Shown here: in pieces, positions 1 through 8,941 of the stretch
Layout of the letters: each line of letters opens with the position of its first letter
How positions within the stretch are numbered: the first letter of the stretch is position 1
DNA from: Burkholderia puraquae
Lineage (GTDB): Bacteria > Pseudomonadota > Gammaproteobacteria > Burkholderiales > Burkholderiaceae
Direction: 5' to 3'
DNA length: 64,000 bases
Assembly (NCBI RefSeq): GCF_002099195.1
Contig: NZ_NBYX01000001.1
Span: 39,828-103,827, forward strand
The notes under the pieces: generated by a model
Told to the model about the DNA's origin: nothing
Databases searched by the model: none
What the model saw: only the letters and a program-made list of their open reading frames with translations
Program-made: the position numbers and the translations under genes

Positions 1-765
1 GCGCCGTTGCGCCGTTCGTCGCGCATCGGCGACATCGTGTGGGGCGCGTTCGTGCTCCTGCTGACGGTGTACGTCGTGTGGCGCGTCGTCAGCTTCGTCG
101 CGACGGGCGTGACGATGGGCGAGGTCGGGCACGTGCTCGTGCTCGGGCTCATCACGCTGCTGCGCGTGCTGGTGCTGATCGCGATCGCGTCGGTGATCTG
201 GGTGCCGCTCGGTGTGCTGATCGGGTTGCGCCCGGCGCTGGCCGAGAAGATCCAGCCGCTCGCGCAGTTCCTCGCCGCGTTCCCGGCCAACCTGCTGTTC
301 CCGGTGTTCGTGATCGTGATCGTCCACTTCCACCTGAATGCGGACATCTGGCTGTCGCCGCTGATCGTGCTCGGCACGCAGTGGTACATCCTGTTCAACG
401 TGATCGCCGGCGCGATGTCCTATCCGAACGACTACAAGGAAGCGACGAAGAATTTCCGCATCCGCGGCTGGCAGTGGTGGCGGCAGGCGATCTTGCCCGG
501 CATCTTCCCGTACTACGTGACCGGTGCCATTACTGCATCGGGCGGCGCGTGGAACGCGAGCATCGTGTCCGAGTTCGTGCAGTGGGGCGACACGAAGGTT
601 GTCGCGCACGGCCTGGGTTCGTATATCGCGCAGACCACCGCCGCCGGCGATTTCCCGAAGATCATCCTGGGCATCGCCGTGATGTCCCTGTTCGTTACCT
701 TGTTCAACCGTCTGCTGTGGCGTCCGATGTACGCCTATGCGGAATCCCGGCTCCGTCTCGATTGA
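1..765 (+). CDS. ABC transporter permease, NitT/TauT type (5' end outside window)
   Basis: The reading frame is open from base 1, so this is the C-terminal part of an inner-membrane permease. The visible 254 residues hold at least five hydrophobic segments. The stretch GAMSYPNDYKEATKNFRIRG followed by RQAILPGIFP is the cytoplasmic EAA loop typical of nitrate/sulfonate/taurine permeases, where the ATPase docks. The nearby TTG at 7 is probably not a real start. The ATPase gene begins 11 bases after the stop, so the two form one operon. The substrate cannot be told; the binding protein is not in the window. Confidence 0.85.
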   Translation, partial: APLRRSSRIGDIVWGAFVLLLTVYVVWRVVSFVATGVTMGEVGHVLVLGLITLLRVLVLIAIASVIWVPLGVLIGLRPALAEKIQPLAQFLAAFPANLLFPVFVIVIVHFHLNADIWLSPLIVLGTQWYILFNVIAGAMSYPNDYKEATKNFRIRGWQWWRQAILPGIFPYYVTGAITASGGAWNASIVSEFVQWGDTKVVAHGLGSYIAQTTAAGDFPKIILGIAVMSLFVTLFNRLLWRPMYAYAESRLRLD

Positions 766-776
766 GAGTAAGCGCG

Positions 777-2123
777 ATGCAAAATTCGACCGTTATCAAC
801 GCCCCCGTCAAGACGTCCCAGCCGCTGCAGCCGCCGCGCCTCGGCGACGAAATCCTGCGCGTCGATCACGTCTGCCGCGGCTTCAACAAGTCGCAGGGCG
901 AACTGCTCGTGCTCGACGACGCGAACCTGGCGCTGCGCGAAGGCGAGATCGTCGGGCTGCTCGGCCGCTCAGGCTCGGGCAAGTCGACGCTGCTGCGCAT
1001 CATCGCCGGGCTGATCGAGCCGACCGGCGGCGAAGTGACCTACCTCGGCCAGCCGCTGCGCGGCCCGGCTGAAGGCGTCGCGATGGTGTTCCAGACCTTC
1101 GCGCTGTTCCCGTGGCTTACCGTGTTGCAGAACGTGGAAGCCGGCCTCGAGGCGCTCGGCGTCGGCGCGCGCGAGCGGCGCGAGCGTGCGCTCGCCGCGA
1201 TCGACCTGATCGGTCTCGACGGCTTCGAAAACGCGTATCCGCGCGAGCTGTCGGGCGGCATGCGCCAGCGCGTCGGCTTTGCGCGCGCGCTCGTCGTCGA
1301 TCCGACGATCCTGCTGATGGATGAGCCGTTCTCCGCGCTCGACGTGCTGACAGCCGAGACGCTGCGTACCGACCTGCTCGACCTGTGGACGCAGGGCCGC
1401 ATGCCGATCAAGTCGGTGCTGATCGTCACGCACAACATCGAGGAAGCCGTGTTCATGTGCGACCGGATCCTCGTGCTGTCGTCGAACCCGGGCCGCGTGA
1501 TCGCCGAGATCAAGGTGCCGTTCAAGCATCCGCGCAACCGGCTCGACACCGATTTCCGCAAGCTCGTCGACGACATCTACGCGAAGATGACCGCGCGTCA
1601 GACCAACGAGGCGACGAAGAAGGGGCTCGAACTCGGCAGTTGGATGCCGCGCGTGTCGACCAACCTGATGGCCGGCCTGATCGAGACGCTCGCGATGGCG
1701 CCGTACCACGGCCGCGCGGACATGCCGGAAATCGCGCGCTCGCTGCATCTCGAGGTCGATGAACTGTTCCCGATCGCCGAAGTGTTGCAGCACCTCGGTT
1801 TTGCGGACGTGCGGGAAGGCGACGTGTTCCTCACGCCACCCGCCCGCGTGTTCGCTGAATTCGGCACGCAGGAACGCAAGCTGATGTTCGCCGATCATCT
1901 GCTGAAGCACGTGCCGCTGGCCGCACGGATCCGGAAGGTACTGAACGAGCGCCCGGGCCATCGCGCGCCGCGCGTGCGCTTCGAGCAGGAGCTGGAGGAT
2001 TTCCTGTCGGACGAAGCGGCCGAGGAAACGCTCGACGCGGTGATCGACTGGGGGCGTTACGGGGAGGTGTTCTCGTATAACGACAAGACGGAAGTGTTCA
2101 GTCTGGAGGATGTCGAGAGCTGA
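777..2123 (+). CDS. ABC transporter ATP-binding protein with AAA-associated C-terminal domain
   Basis: This is the 448-residue ATPase partner of the preceding permease. The nucleotide-binding domain has Walker A GRSGSGKS at residues 63-70, signature LSGGM at 158-162, Walker B ILLMDEP at 178-184 and an H-loop in VTHNIEEA. Beyond about residue 280 there is a roughly 170-residue extension that matches the AAA-associated domain found on a subset of NitT/TauT ATPases; from its sequence it looks like a winged-helix-type regulatory module. The frame is open well upstream, but the ATG at 777 fits the operon and the length of the family. Substrate unknown: nitrate, sulfonate or another small anion are all possible. 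Confidence 0.88.
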   Translation: MQNSTVINAPVKTSQPLQPPRLGDEILRVDHVCRGFNKSQGELLVLDDANLALREGEIVGLLGRSGSGKSTLLRIIAGLIEPTGGEVTYLGQPLRGPAEGVAMVFQTFALFPWLTVLQNVEAGLEALGVGARERRERALAAIDLIGLDGFENAYPRELSGGMRQRVGFARALVVDPTILLMDEPFSALDVLTAETLRTDLLDLWTQGRMPIKSVLIVTHNIEEAVFMCDRILVLSSNPGRVIAEIKVPFKHPRNRLDTDFRKLVDDIYAKMTARQTNEATKKGLELGSWMPRVSTNLMAGLIETLAMAPYHGRADMPEIARSLHLEVDELFPIAEVLQHLGFADVREGDVFLTPPARVFAEFGTQERKLMFADHLLKHVPLAARIRKVLNERPGHRAPRVRFEQELEDFLSDEAAEETLDAVIDWGRYGEVFSYNDKTEVFSLEDVES

Positions 2124-2164
2124 AATCCTGCGGACGATCGACCGAACAGCCATTGCAAAACGAG

Positions 2165-2197
2165 CCCCTTGCCGAGTGTTCAAACCCGAGCAAGGGG
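2165..2197 (+). terminator. Stem-loop after the ABC operon
   Basis: CCCCTTGC (2165-2172) pairs perfectly with GCAAGGGG (2190-2197), 41 bases after the ATPase stop. There is no T-run, so it is either a weak terminator or a 3'-end stabilising hairpin. Confidence 0.4.
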
Positions 2198-2504
2198 TAA
2201 GCAGGCGAGCAAGGCGAAGCAGGAAGACGAACCCGGCAGCGGTAGCGCGGCACCAGTCAGTCCGAAACCGGTGGGATAGTCGAGACTGCGCGCCGATGCG
2301 GCGCGTCTGAGGATGGTGCGCGGCCTACTTCAGAAGGCGTGCGCGTACGGTCTGGAAGGCTCGACGTGACGTACGCCTGCATCGGATGCAATCGTCGCCA
2401 CTGACCGGTTGGACTGTCATGGGAAATGCCGGGAATCGGCATGGCCGATCCTCGGCCGAATAAATTCCTGCCGTCGATACCGAATTGGTTGTCGGTGCGG
2501 TGTG

Positions 2505-2841
2505 GTGAAAAAGGCCATCGACACTGCCTTCGCGCTATCGATTTTCTTCTTGACGCATCCAGCGTTGGCTGCCTCCATTTACGACAAGAAAATAATATCG
2601 GGTCGCTCGTATACCCGTCATTCTGGAAAATAGGGAGCAGTTGCGGTAGATGCTCGCGATCCACGGGACTTCGATGCCCATTGGCGGTATTCGCTATCTT
2701 GCCGTGGGCGGAAACTATTTCTATCAGACCGATGATGGAGCGTTGGCCATCGCGTCCAACCCGGAAATGACAGTGCGGACATATATGGGCGCGGAGGAGC
2801 GGAATAACGTTCGCTCCGAGGTGGCTGCTGGCAAAAGGTAA
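2505..2841 (+). pseudogene. Possible decayed secreted-protein gene
   Basis: A GTG at 2505 opens a convincing signal peptide (VKKAIDTAFALSIFFLTHPALA) that runs only to a TAG at 2631-2633. A different frame then gives a protein-like stretch (IGGIRYLAVGGNYFYQTDDG, about 2674-2733) ending at 2841. The base composition is clearly lower in GC than the flanks. I read this as a small exported protein gene broken by a stop and a frame change, but no family was recognised and each piece alone is weak evidence. The rest of 2198-3044 shows nothing convincing. Confidence 0.3.
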
Positions 2842-3044
2842 GATGGCGGTTTGTGGCCGGCAGTCGACAAGGCCTGTATGGACGGCTCCACGCCGGCATG
2901 CATGTGACGCATGATGGCGTCTTGGCGTGGCAGGCGCAGGTAGCGGTCTGGTGTTTCTCGTTGATCAATGACAAATCTGCTGCGGGAGCGGGGCATTCCG
3001 TGTAACCGGATAGCCGGCATTTTTTGCGTATCGGGAGTCGTGCA

Positions 3045-3827
3045 TTGAAGAGCCGGAGAGTATTGTCGATTGGGCTGGTAGTGGCGACGTCGCTTTTCGG
3101 CGCGGCATCGACAAGCGCTGGCGAAGCCGTGACTTTCACCGTTGAAGCTCGCGCGTTGCGTTATCAGTACGCGAGTCCATTCGACAATCAGAATGCCCTT
3201 GCTGAAATGCTGCAGCACGCGAATATCGTCGGCCACTATTGGAAGCCCGCTACGGTCCTGAACATGTCGCGATGCATGACCGGTGTAGTGTGCTTCCCCT
3301 CCCCACACCTGGAGAGTGAAACGAAAGATCATCCTGTTACGGTGCAGCCCCGGGTCATACCCGGTCCGCCAGGGCAGGAGTCGATCCACCTGCAATTCGA
3401 ACTGCCGGTCAGTCATCGAGGCGCGTCTCTGGACGGCGTGTCCCTGGTTTTGCCGCTCAAGTTCCTGTGGCAGCAACCGAGCGCGCAGCTTGTGCTCAAG
3501 AAAGCGGAAGCAGCGTTGGCAGACTATCAAAAGACCCGCCGTGCATTTGAGAGCGGGGCGTCGGTGACCATCAATCTGGAATTGCCGAAGGTGCTGGGAG
3601 AGCCTGGTCTCATGCTGGATCACTGTGCCGGGATTCCGAACCCGTTAAGCTGGAGCAGTTCCGGCGTAGTTGCCATCCGGACAGATGCGCAGCTCGGCGC
3701 GCAGCGAAACGTGCCGTGGTCACGGAGGCAGGTCAATGAGGATGCGAGCAGGCTTGGAACGGAAGAAAGCTGCGCAACCTGGCGGCCGGATGTGGAGAAC
3801 ACCTACCGGTGGCGCACGGAGCCTTGA
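3045..3827 (+). CDS. Secreted hypothetical protein
   Basis: A 260-residue protein starting at TTG 3045 (or TTG 3024) begins LKSRRVLSIGLVVATSLFGA and continues to ASTSA, a clear Sec signal peptide with likely cleavage after the last alanine. The mature protein is beta-rich in appearance, with a pair of cysteines in CMTGVVC, and has no motif I recognise. The codon use and lower GC of the first two thirds differ from neighbouring genes, which fits acquired DNA. The last 55 residues are richer in Arg and Glu and may be read-through beyond an original end. It has no partner genes and follows the decayed exported gene. Confidence 0.5.
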   Translation: MKSRRVLSIGLVVATSLFGAASTSAGEAVTFTVEARALRYQYASPFDNQNALAEMLQHANIVGHYWKPATVLNMSRCMTGVVCFPSPHLESETKDHPVTVQPRVIPGPPGQESIHLQFELPVSHRGASLDGVSLVLPLKFLWQQPSAQLVLKKAEAALADYQKTRRAFESGASVTINLELPKVLGEPGLMLDHCAGIPNPLSWSSSGVVAIRTDAQLGAQRNVPWSRRQVNEDASRLGTEESCATWRPDVENTYRWRTEP

Positions 3828-3894
3828 CCGTGTCGGCAATCGGGGTGCGGCGCGTCAGGCCCTGGTGAATGGCGTTGTTGCGTGCAGCGCCCCC

Positions 3895-4773
3895 TCACTC
3901 CGGCAAATCCCGCTGACCGATATCCGGCTCGCTCCCCCCGGAATTGAGATGCTCGATCTTCTCCATCCGCTCCCGCGCCAGTTCCGGCAACTGATTCGTC
4001 ACGCCGATCACAAGCGCTTCGGCGAGCGCGAGCGCCGGCACGTTGGTCTGCAGCATCGCGAACGGCTGCCCCCGGACGCGCAGCACGATCTCGGCAAACT
4101 CACCGATCGGCGAGTGCCACTCGTCCGTGATCAGCAGCACACGCGTACCGAGCCGATGTGCGGCCTGCGCGAACCGGATACTGTCCCGCTGGTAACGGCG
4201 AAAATCGAAAATGACGAGCACGTCGCCGGGCCCCATGTCCGCCAGCGCGACCGACGCGAGGTTCACATTCGGTTCGACATGCTGAACATGTGGCCGCGCG
4301 TACGCGAGCGTGAACGAAAACAGCGAAGCGAGCGGCGCCGTGTAACGCCCGCCGCCGCAAAAGACACGAACATCGGGATTCGCCAGCAGCGACACCGCGG
4401 CGTCGAATGCCGCCGCATCCAGCCCTTCGATCGTGGTGGCCAGTGACTCGGACAGCCGCTGGAAAATGGCCGAATGACTGTCGCGCATGCCCGCGGCCGA
4501 GTGGAACGCATCCATCCGGGCGAGCGGCGAATTCATCGCCGTGTCGATTTCGCCGTACAGCGCCTGCTGGAACGACGAGTAATTCGGAAAGCCGATCCGG
4601 ACGACAAAGCGAAACACGGTCGGATCGCTGACCTCAGCCTGTTTGGCAAAGCTCGCAATCGGTCCGAGCCCCAGGCTGGGGTAGCGATCCAGTAACGCCT
4701 GCGCGACCTTCTGTTCCGACGGCGTGAAGCTATCCATCTGGGATAACAGCAACGCCCTGATGCTCGTCCCCAT
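3895..4773 (-). CDS. RpiR-family transcriptional regulator
   Basis: A 292-residue regulator with an N-terminal RpiR helix-turn-helix (FTPSEQKVAQALL, then SDPTVFRFVVRIGFPNYSSF) and a C-terminal SIS fold from about residue 125, whose phosphosugar-type loop reads GGGRYTAPLASLF. RpiR proteins usually sense phosphosugars, though this subgroup is often linked to amino-acid or peptide loci. It is transcribed away from the gamma-glutamyltranspeptidase gene and shares a 364-bp intergenic region with it, so it probably controls that gene and the symporter behind it. Confidence 0.85.
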   Translation of the reverse strand: MGTSIRALLLSQMDSFTPSEQKVAQALLDRYPSLGLGPIASFAKQAEVSDPTVFRFVVRIGFPNYSSFQQALYGEIDTAMNSPLARMDAFHSAAGMRDSHSAIFQRLSESLATTIEGLDAAAFDAAVSLLANPDVRVFCGGGRYTAPLASLFSFTLAYARPHVQHVEPNVNLASVALADMGPGDVLVIFDFRRYQRDSIRFAQAAHRLGTRVLLITDEWHSPIGEFAEIVLRVRGQPFAMLQTNVPALALAEALVIGVTNQLPELARERMEKIEHLNSGGSEPDIGQRDLPE

Positions 4774-5137
4774 CGGGCACTCCAGCTCTCTTATCTGAAT
4801 GACAAAACGGCAGACGGGTGTCTGCCGGCGAATCCACGCATGTTAGCCGATCGACGTGCGGCAGGCCGCCTGCGGCCCGGAATTAGAGGGACGCATCGCT
4901 CGGCCGCTTGGTGCGCCAATTCGTGTAATAAAACAAACATACAACGAAAAGCGGCCCTGGCCGTGGTCGCCATAAATTCAGTGATAACCCTAGGTTTTAG
5001 CGCAAAAAAGCGAGTGCTATGATCGCGGCCTTGCTGGAATGTACGGTTTATTACATGTCGGATTGGCAGCGCCCGTACGCAATGACGCGGTGGCGCATCC
5101 CGGCCTGGCCTGGTTTATTTGTCTGGAGGATCCCGTC
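4774..5137. promoter_or_regulatory. rpiR-ggt divergent control region with inverted TGTAATAAA sites
   Basis: This AT-rich stretch carries TGTAATAAA at 4924-4932 and its exact inverse TTTATTACA at 5047-5055. The TGTAAT half resembles half-sites described for RpiR/HexR-type regulators (TGTARTWWWATTACA). A possible -10, TATGAT, lies at 5018-5023 between them on the ggt side; no good -35 is visible. Assignment to the adjacent RpiR protein is inference. Confidence 0.45.
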
Positions 5138-6889
5138 ATGAGGCGGCTCGTAGTACTCACCCTGTTGTCGGCCATGAGCGTGTGCGCATTCGCCGCGTCG
5201 GACCCCGCGGTTGAAGCGAAGAACGGCATGGTCGTTTCGTCGCAGCATTTCGCGTCGCAAATCGGCGTCGACATCCTGAAGGAAGGCGGCAACGCTGTGG
5301 ACGCGGCGGTGGCGGTCGGCTATGCGCAAGCGGTGACCAATCCGTGCTGCGGCAACATCGGCGGCGGCGGCTTCATGACCGTGCACCTGGCCGACGGCCG
5401 CGACCGCTTCATCAATTTCCGCGAAACCGCGCCGGCTGCGGCTTCCGCGAACATGTATCTCGATGCAAAGGGCAACGTGATTCCGGACGACAGCCTGTAC
5501 GGCTATCGCGCGGTGGGCGTGCCGGGCACGGTCGCGGGTCTCGACCTCGCGCAGCGCAAGTACGGGAAGCTGACGCGCAAGCAGGTGATGGCGCCGGCGA
5601 TCCGGCTCGCGCGCGATGGCTTCGTGCTGACGCGCGGCGATACGGACATCCTCGACACGACGATCGACCGTTTCAAGAAGGACCCGGAAGCGGCCCGCAT
5701 CTTCCTGCGGCCGGACGGCACGCCGCTGCAGCCGGGCGATCGCCTGGTGCAGAAGGACCTGGCCCGCACGCTCGAGCGCATCGCGGAGCAGGGGCCTGAC
5801 GCGTTCTATCACGGCGAGATCCCGAAGCTCGTCGAGGCCGCGGCGAAGCGCGGCGGCGGCCTGATCACGGCCGCTGATTTCGCGTCGTACCGCGCGCAGG
5901 ACATGGCGCCGCTGACGTGTTCGTATCGCGGCTACGAGTTCGTGTCGGCTCCGCCGCCGAGCTCGGGGGGCGTGACGATGTGCGAGACGCTGAACATCCT
6001 CGAAGGGTACGACATGCGCAAGCTTGGCTACCATTCGGCCGCGGCGGTTCACTACATGACCGAAGCGATGCGCCACGCGTACGAGGATCGCAACACGCTG
6101 CTCGGCGACCCGAACTTCATCGACAACCCGGTCGCGAAGCTGACGAGCAAGGAATACGCGGTGCAGATCCGCAAGAGCATCCATTCGGATACGGCGACGC
6201 CGTCGGTCGACGTGCAGCCGGGCGTCGGCGTGCACGAGAAGCCGGAGACGACCCACTACTCGATCATCGACAAGGACGGCAACGCGGTATCGACGACCTA
6301 CACGGTCAACGGCCGATTCGGCGCCGTGGTCATCGCGCCGGGTACGGGCTTCTTCCTGAACGACGAGATGGACGACTTCACCGTGAAGGTCGGCGCGCAG
6401 AACCTGTTCGGTCTCGTGCAGGGCACGCGCAACTCGATTGCACCAGGCAAGCGTCCGCTGTCGTCGATGGCGCCGACCATCGTGAAGAAGGACGGCAAGG
6501 TGTTCATGGTCGTCGGTTCGCCGGGCGGCTCGCGCATCATCACGATCACGCTGCAGACGGTGCTGAACGTGATCGACTACGGGATGACGCCGCAGGACGC
6601 GGTCACCGCGCCCCGCATCCATCACCAGTGGCTGCCCGACGAGGTCTATTACGAAACCTACGGCCTGTCGCCCGATACGCTCGCGATCCTGCGCAACATG
6701 GGCTACAAGATGGTCGAGCAGACGCCGTGGGGCGCCGCCGAGCTGATCATGGTCGGCCTGCCGGGTACCGAAGCGGCGAGCCGCCAGAGTTCCGGGAACG
6801 ATTCGTCCGTGTCCGGCAACGTGCGGGTCGGCTTCATCTACGGCTACAACGACCCGCGCCGTCCGGCCGGATCGGCAATCGGTTACTGA
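5138..6889 (+). CDS. ggt: Gamma-glutamyltranspeptidase
   Basis: A 583-residue periplasmic enzyme precursor that removes or transfers the gamma-glutamyl group of glutathione and related compounds. It starts at ATG 5138, with GGAGGA seven bases upstream, and has a signal peptide ending near residue 20 (MRRLVVLTLLSAMSVCAFAA). The autocleavage site is in ETTHYSIIDKDG: Thr371 should be the new N-terminus and nucleophile of the small subunit. Downstream, GFFLNDEMDDF and GSPGGSRI match conserved small-subunit motifs. Length is normal for the bacterial family. The next gene encodes a glutamate/dicarboxylate symporter, suggesting that released glutamate is taken up. Confidence 0.95.
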   Translation: MRRLVVLTLLSAMSVCAFAASDPAVEAKNGMVVSSQHFASQIGVDILKEGGNAVDAAVAVGYAQAVTNPCCGNIGGGGFMTVHLADGRDRFINFRETAPAAASANMYLDAKGNVIPDDSLYGYRAVGVPGTVAGLDLAQRKYGKLTRKQVMAPAIRLARDGFVLTRGDTDILDTTIDRFKKDPEAARIFLRPDGTPLQPGDRLVQKDLARTLERIAEQGPDAFYHGEIPKLVEAAAKRGGGLITAADFASYRAQDMAPLTCSYRGYEFVSAPPPSSGGVTMCETLNILEGYDMRKLGYHSAAAVHYMTEAMRHAYEDRNTLLGDPNFIDNPVAKLTSKEYAVQIRKSIHSDTATPSVDVQPGVGVHEKPETTHYSIIDKDGNAVSTTYTVNGRFGAVVIAPGTGFFLNDEMDDFTVKVGAQNLFGLVQGTRNSIAPGKRPLSSMAPTIVKKDGKVFMVVGSPGGSRIITITLQTVLNVIDYGMTPQDAVTAPRIHHQWLPDEVYYETYGLSPDTLAILRNMGYKMVEQTPWGAAELIMVGLPGTEAASRQSSGNDSSVSGNVRVGFIYGYNDPRRPAGSAIGY

Positions 6890-7117
6890 CCCGCCTGATC
6901 TGATTGCATCATGCTGAATCGCTGCCGCCGGCCTTCGCCCTCGCGCGACTGCCGTTGCGGCGGCAGTACGTCGGTTCGCGGACATCCGCGAGCCTGACCG
7001 GCGCCGGCGCCCGTGCCCGACACACCGGGCACGACCGGCTTGCCACGCGCGCTCCCGGCACGGCACGGGATGCACGCCTTTCATCCTTCAACTTCTTCCC
7101 GTGCGTCGAATTCCGTT

Positions 7118-8446
7118 ATGAACAAACGAATGTCTGCGGCAGGCTGGATCCTGCTCGCGATGGCGGCCGGCATCCTGATCGGCTACATGATCTATACGCA
7201 GCTGCCGGACAAGCAGTCCGCGGTGGAAATTGCCGGCTACATCTCGCTGGTGTCCGACGTGTTCCTGCGGCTGATCAAGATGGTGATCGGCCCGCTGGTG
7301 TTCTCGACGCTGGTCGTCGGCATCGCGCACATGGGTGACGCGTCGTCGGTGGGTCGCGTGTTCGTGAAGGCACTTGGCTGGTTCGTCACCGCGTCGCTGA
7401 TCTCGCTGCTGCTCGGCCTGCTGATGGCGAACCTGCTGCGCCCCGGCGAGAACCTCGGGCTGCCGCTGCCGGATATCGGCGCGTCCGCGCATCTGGCGAC
7501 GTCGAAGTTCACGCTGAAGGATTTCGTCGGCCACATGGTGCCGAAGTCGATCGCCGAGGCGATGGCGAACAACGAGATCCTGCAGATCGTCGTGTTCTCG
7601 ATGTTCTTCGGCGTGGCGCTTGCATCGCTCGGCGAACGCGGCAAGATTCTCGTCGCGGCGATCGACCAGCTCGCACACGTGATGCTGAAGATCACCGGCT
7701 ACGTGATGAAGCTCGCGCCGCTCGCGGTGCTGGCCGCGATGGCATCGACCGTCGCGATCAACGGCCTGTCGATCCTGCTGAAGTTCGCGGTGTTCATGGG
7801 CGACTTCTACCTGAGCCTGTTCCTGCTGTGGGGCACGCTCGTCGCAGCCGGGCTGCTGTTCCTCGGCCGTCGCGTGTTCAAGCTGCTGGTGCTGATCAAG
7901 GAAGCGTTCATGCTGTCGTTCGCGACCGCGAGCTCGGAAGCCGCGTATCCGAAGATCCTCGATGCGCTCGACCGTTTCGGCGTGCGGCGCAAGATCTCGA
8001 GCTTCGTGATGCCGATGGGCTATTCGTTCAACCTCGACGGCTCGATGATGTACTGCACGTTCGCATCGCTGTTCATCGCGCAGGCATACGGCATTCACCT
8101 GTCGCTCGGCACACAGGTGACGATGCTGCTGATCCTGATGCTGACGTCGAAAGGCATGGCCGGGGTGCCGCGCGCGTCGCTCGTCGTGATTGCTGCGACG
8201 CTGCACCAGTTCAACATCCCGGAAGCCGGGCTGCTGCTGATTCTCGGCGTCGATACGTTCCTCGACATGGGCCGTTCGGCTACGAACGCCGTGGGCAACT
8301 CGATCGCCAGCGCGGTGGTCGCGAAGTGGGAAGGCGAACTGATGCCGGAAGCGGAAGCCGAAGCGAATGCGGCGCGGCTGGATGCGGAAGCCGAAGCGCG
8401 CATGAACGAAGCGGTGCGCGATACGGATCGCGTCACCACGGCCTGA
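7118..8446 (+). CDS. Glutamate/dicarboxylate:cation symporter (DAACS family)
   Basis: A 442-residue inner-membrane symporter of the GltP/DctA family with about eight hydrophobic segments plus the re-entrant loops. The signature positions are easy to see: the serine-rich hairpin ATASSEAAYP, NLDGS in the cation-binding helix, and the last binding helix DTFLDMGRSATNAVGNSIA. The usual VPGAG is VPRAS here, a change at the second hairpin that could affect substrate preference. The C-terminus is an Ala/Glu-rich cytoplasmic tail. It follows ggt by 228 bases on the same strand, consistent with re-import of glutamate, but succinate or fumarate cannot be excluded. Confidence 0.9.
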   Translation: MNKRMSAAGWILLAMAAGILIGYMIYTQLPDKQSAVEIAGYISLVSDVFLRLIKMVIGPLVFSTLVVGIAHMGDASSVGRVFVKALGWFVTASLISLLLGLLMANLLRPGENLGLPLPDIGASAHLATSKFTLKDFVGHMVPKSIAEAMANNEILQIVVFSMFFGVALASLGERGKILVAAIDQLAHVMLKITGYVMKLAPLAVLAAMASTVAINGLSILLKFAVFMGDFYLSLFLLWGTLVAAGLLFLGRRVFKLLVLIKEAFMLSFATASSEAAYPKILDALDRFGVRRKISSFVMPMGYSFNLDGSMMYCTFASLFIAQAYGIHLSLGTQVTMLLILMLTSKGMAGVPRASLVVIAATLHQFNIPEAGLLLILGVDTFLDMGRSATNAVGNSIASAVVAKWEGELMPEAEAEANAARLDAEAEARMNEAVRDTDRVTTA

Positions 8447-8487
8447 CGCGGAATCCCGGGCCGAATGTTGGGCCGAATGTCGGGCCC

Positions 8488-8886
8488 TCAGGCCGCCTCG
8501 GCGGGGCGGGCCGCGTCGAGGCACGCGGCCAGCACCATCGCGGCGGCGTTGCCCGGCGTCGAACCGAGCAATTGCGGCGCAAAGACGCTGTCGCCGATCT
8601 CGATCGGCTGCCCCGACAGCGCGCACACGCCGCGCTTGCGCGTGGTGAACAGCCGCCACTTCTGATAACCGTAGTGCCCGGTGCATGCGTCGCGCCATGA
8701 AATCATCACGGTGTCGGCCGTGGGCCGCTCGAGCACGCTGATGGACGGCTTGCTCGTCGCGTCCCACGACGGCAGCCGGTCGCGCGTGACGCTGCGCCGC
8801 CGCGATATGCCCCACGAAACGGACGGCATGTCGAAGCTGCCGATCGCGGCGACGGTCATGAGCCAGGGCGCTAGACGGTTGTTCAT
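8488..8886 (-). CDS. DUF3331 domain-containing protein
   Basis: A 132-residue protein matching the small DUF3331 family that is common in Burkholderia. The recognisable block is WRDACTGHYGYQKW followed by RKRGVCALSGQPIEIGDSVF. The Cys-x-Leu-Ser-Gly arrangement suggests a small metal-binding or DNA-associated fold, but no function is established. It ends 41 bases from the convergent symporter gene and lies downstream of the NADH dehydrogenase only in opposite reading order, so no operon is evident. Confidence 0.75.
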   Translation of the reverse strand: MNNRLAPWLMTVAAIGSFDMPSVSWGISRRRSVTRDRLPSWDATSKPSISVLERPTADTVMISWRDACTGHYGYQKWRLFTTRKRGVCALSGQPIEIGDSVFAPQLLGSTPGNAAAMVLAACLDAARPAEAA

Positions 8887-8941
8887 GTCAGTTTTCCTCG
8901 AAACGTTGCGAAACGTTACGCGACACCGCGCACGCGCGGTA

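Noticed and set aside
2724..3623. 299-residue minus-strand frame over the secreted protein
   Set aside because: No signal or domain, while the plus strand has a convincing signal peptide.
5051..7084. 677-residue open frame antisense to ggt
   Set aside because: Low-complexity Arg/Asp/Val composition mirrors the third-position GC of the real gene.
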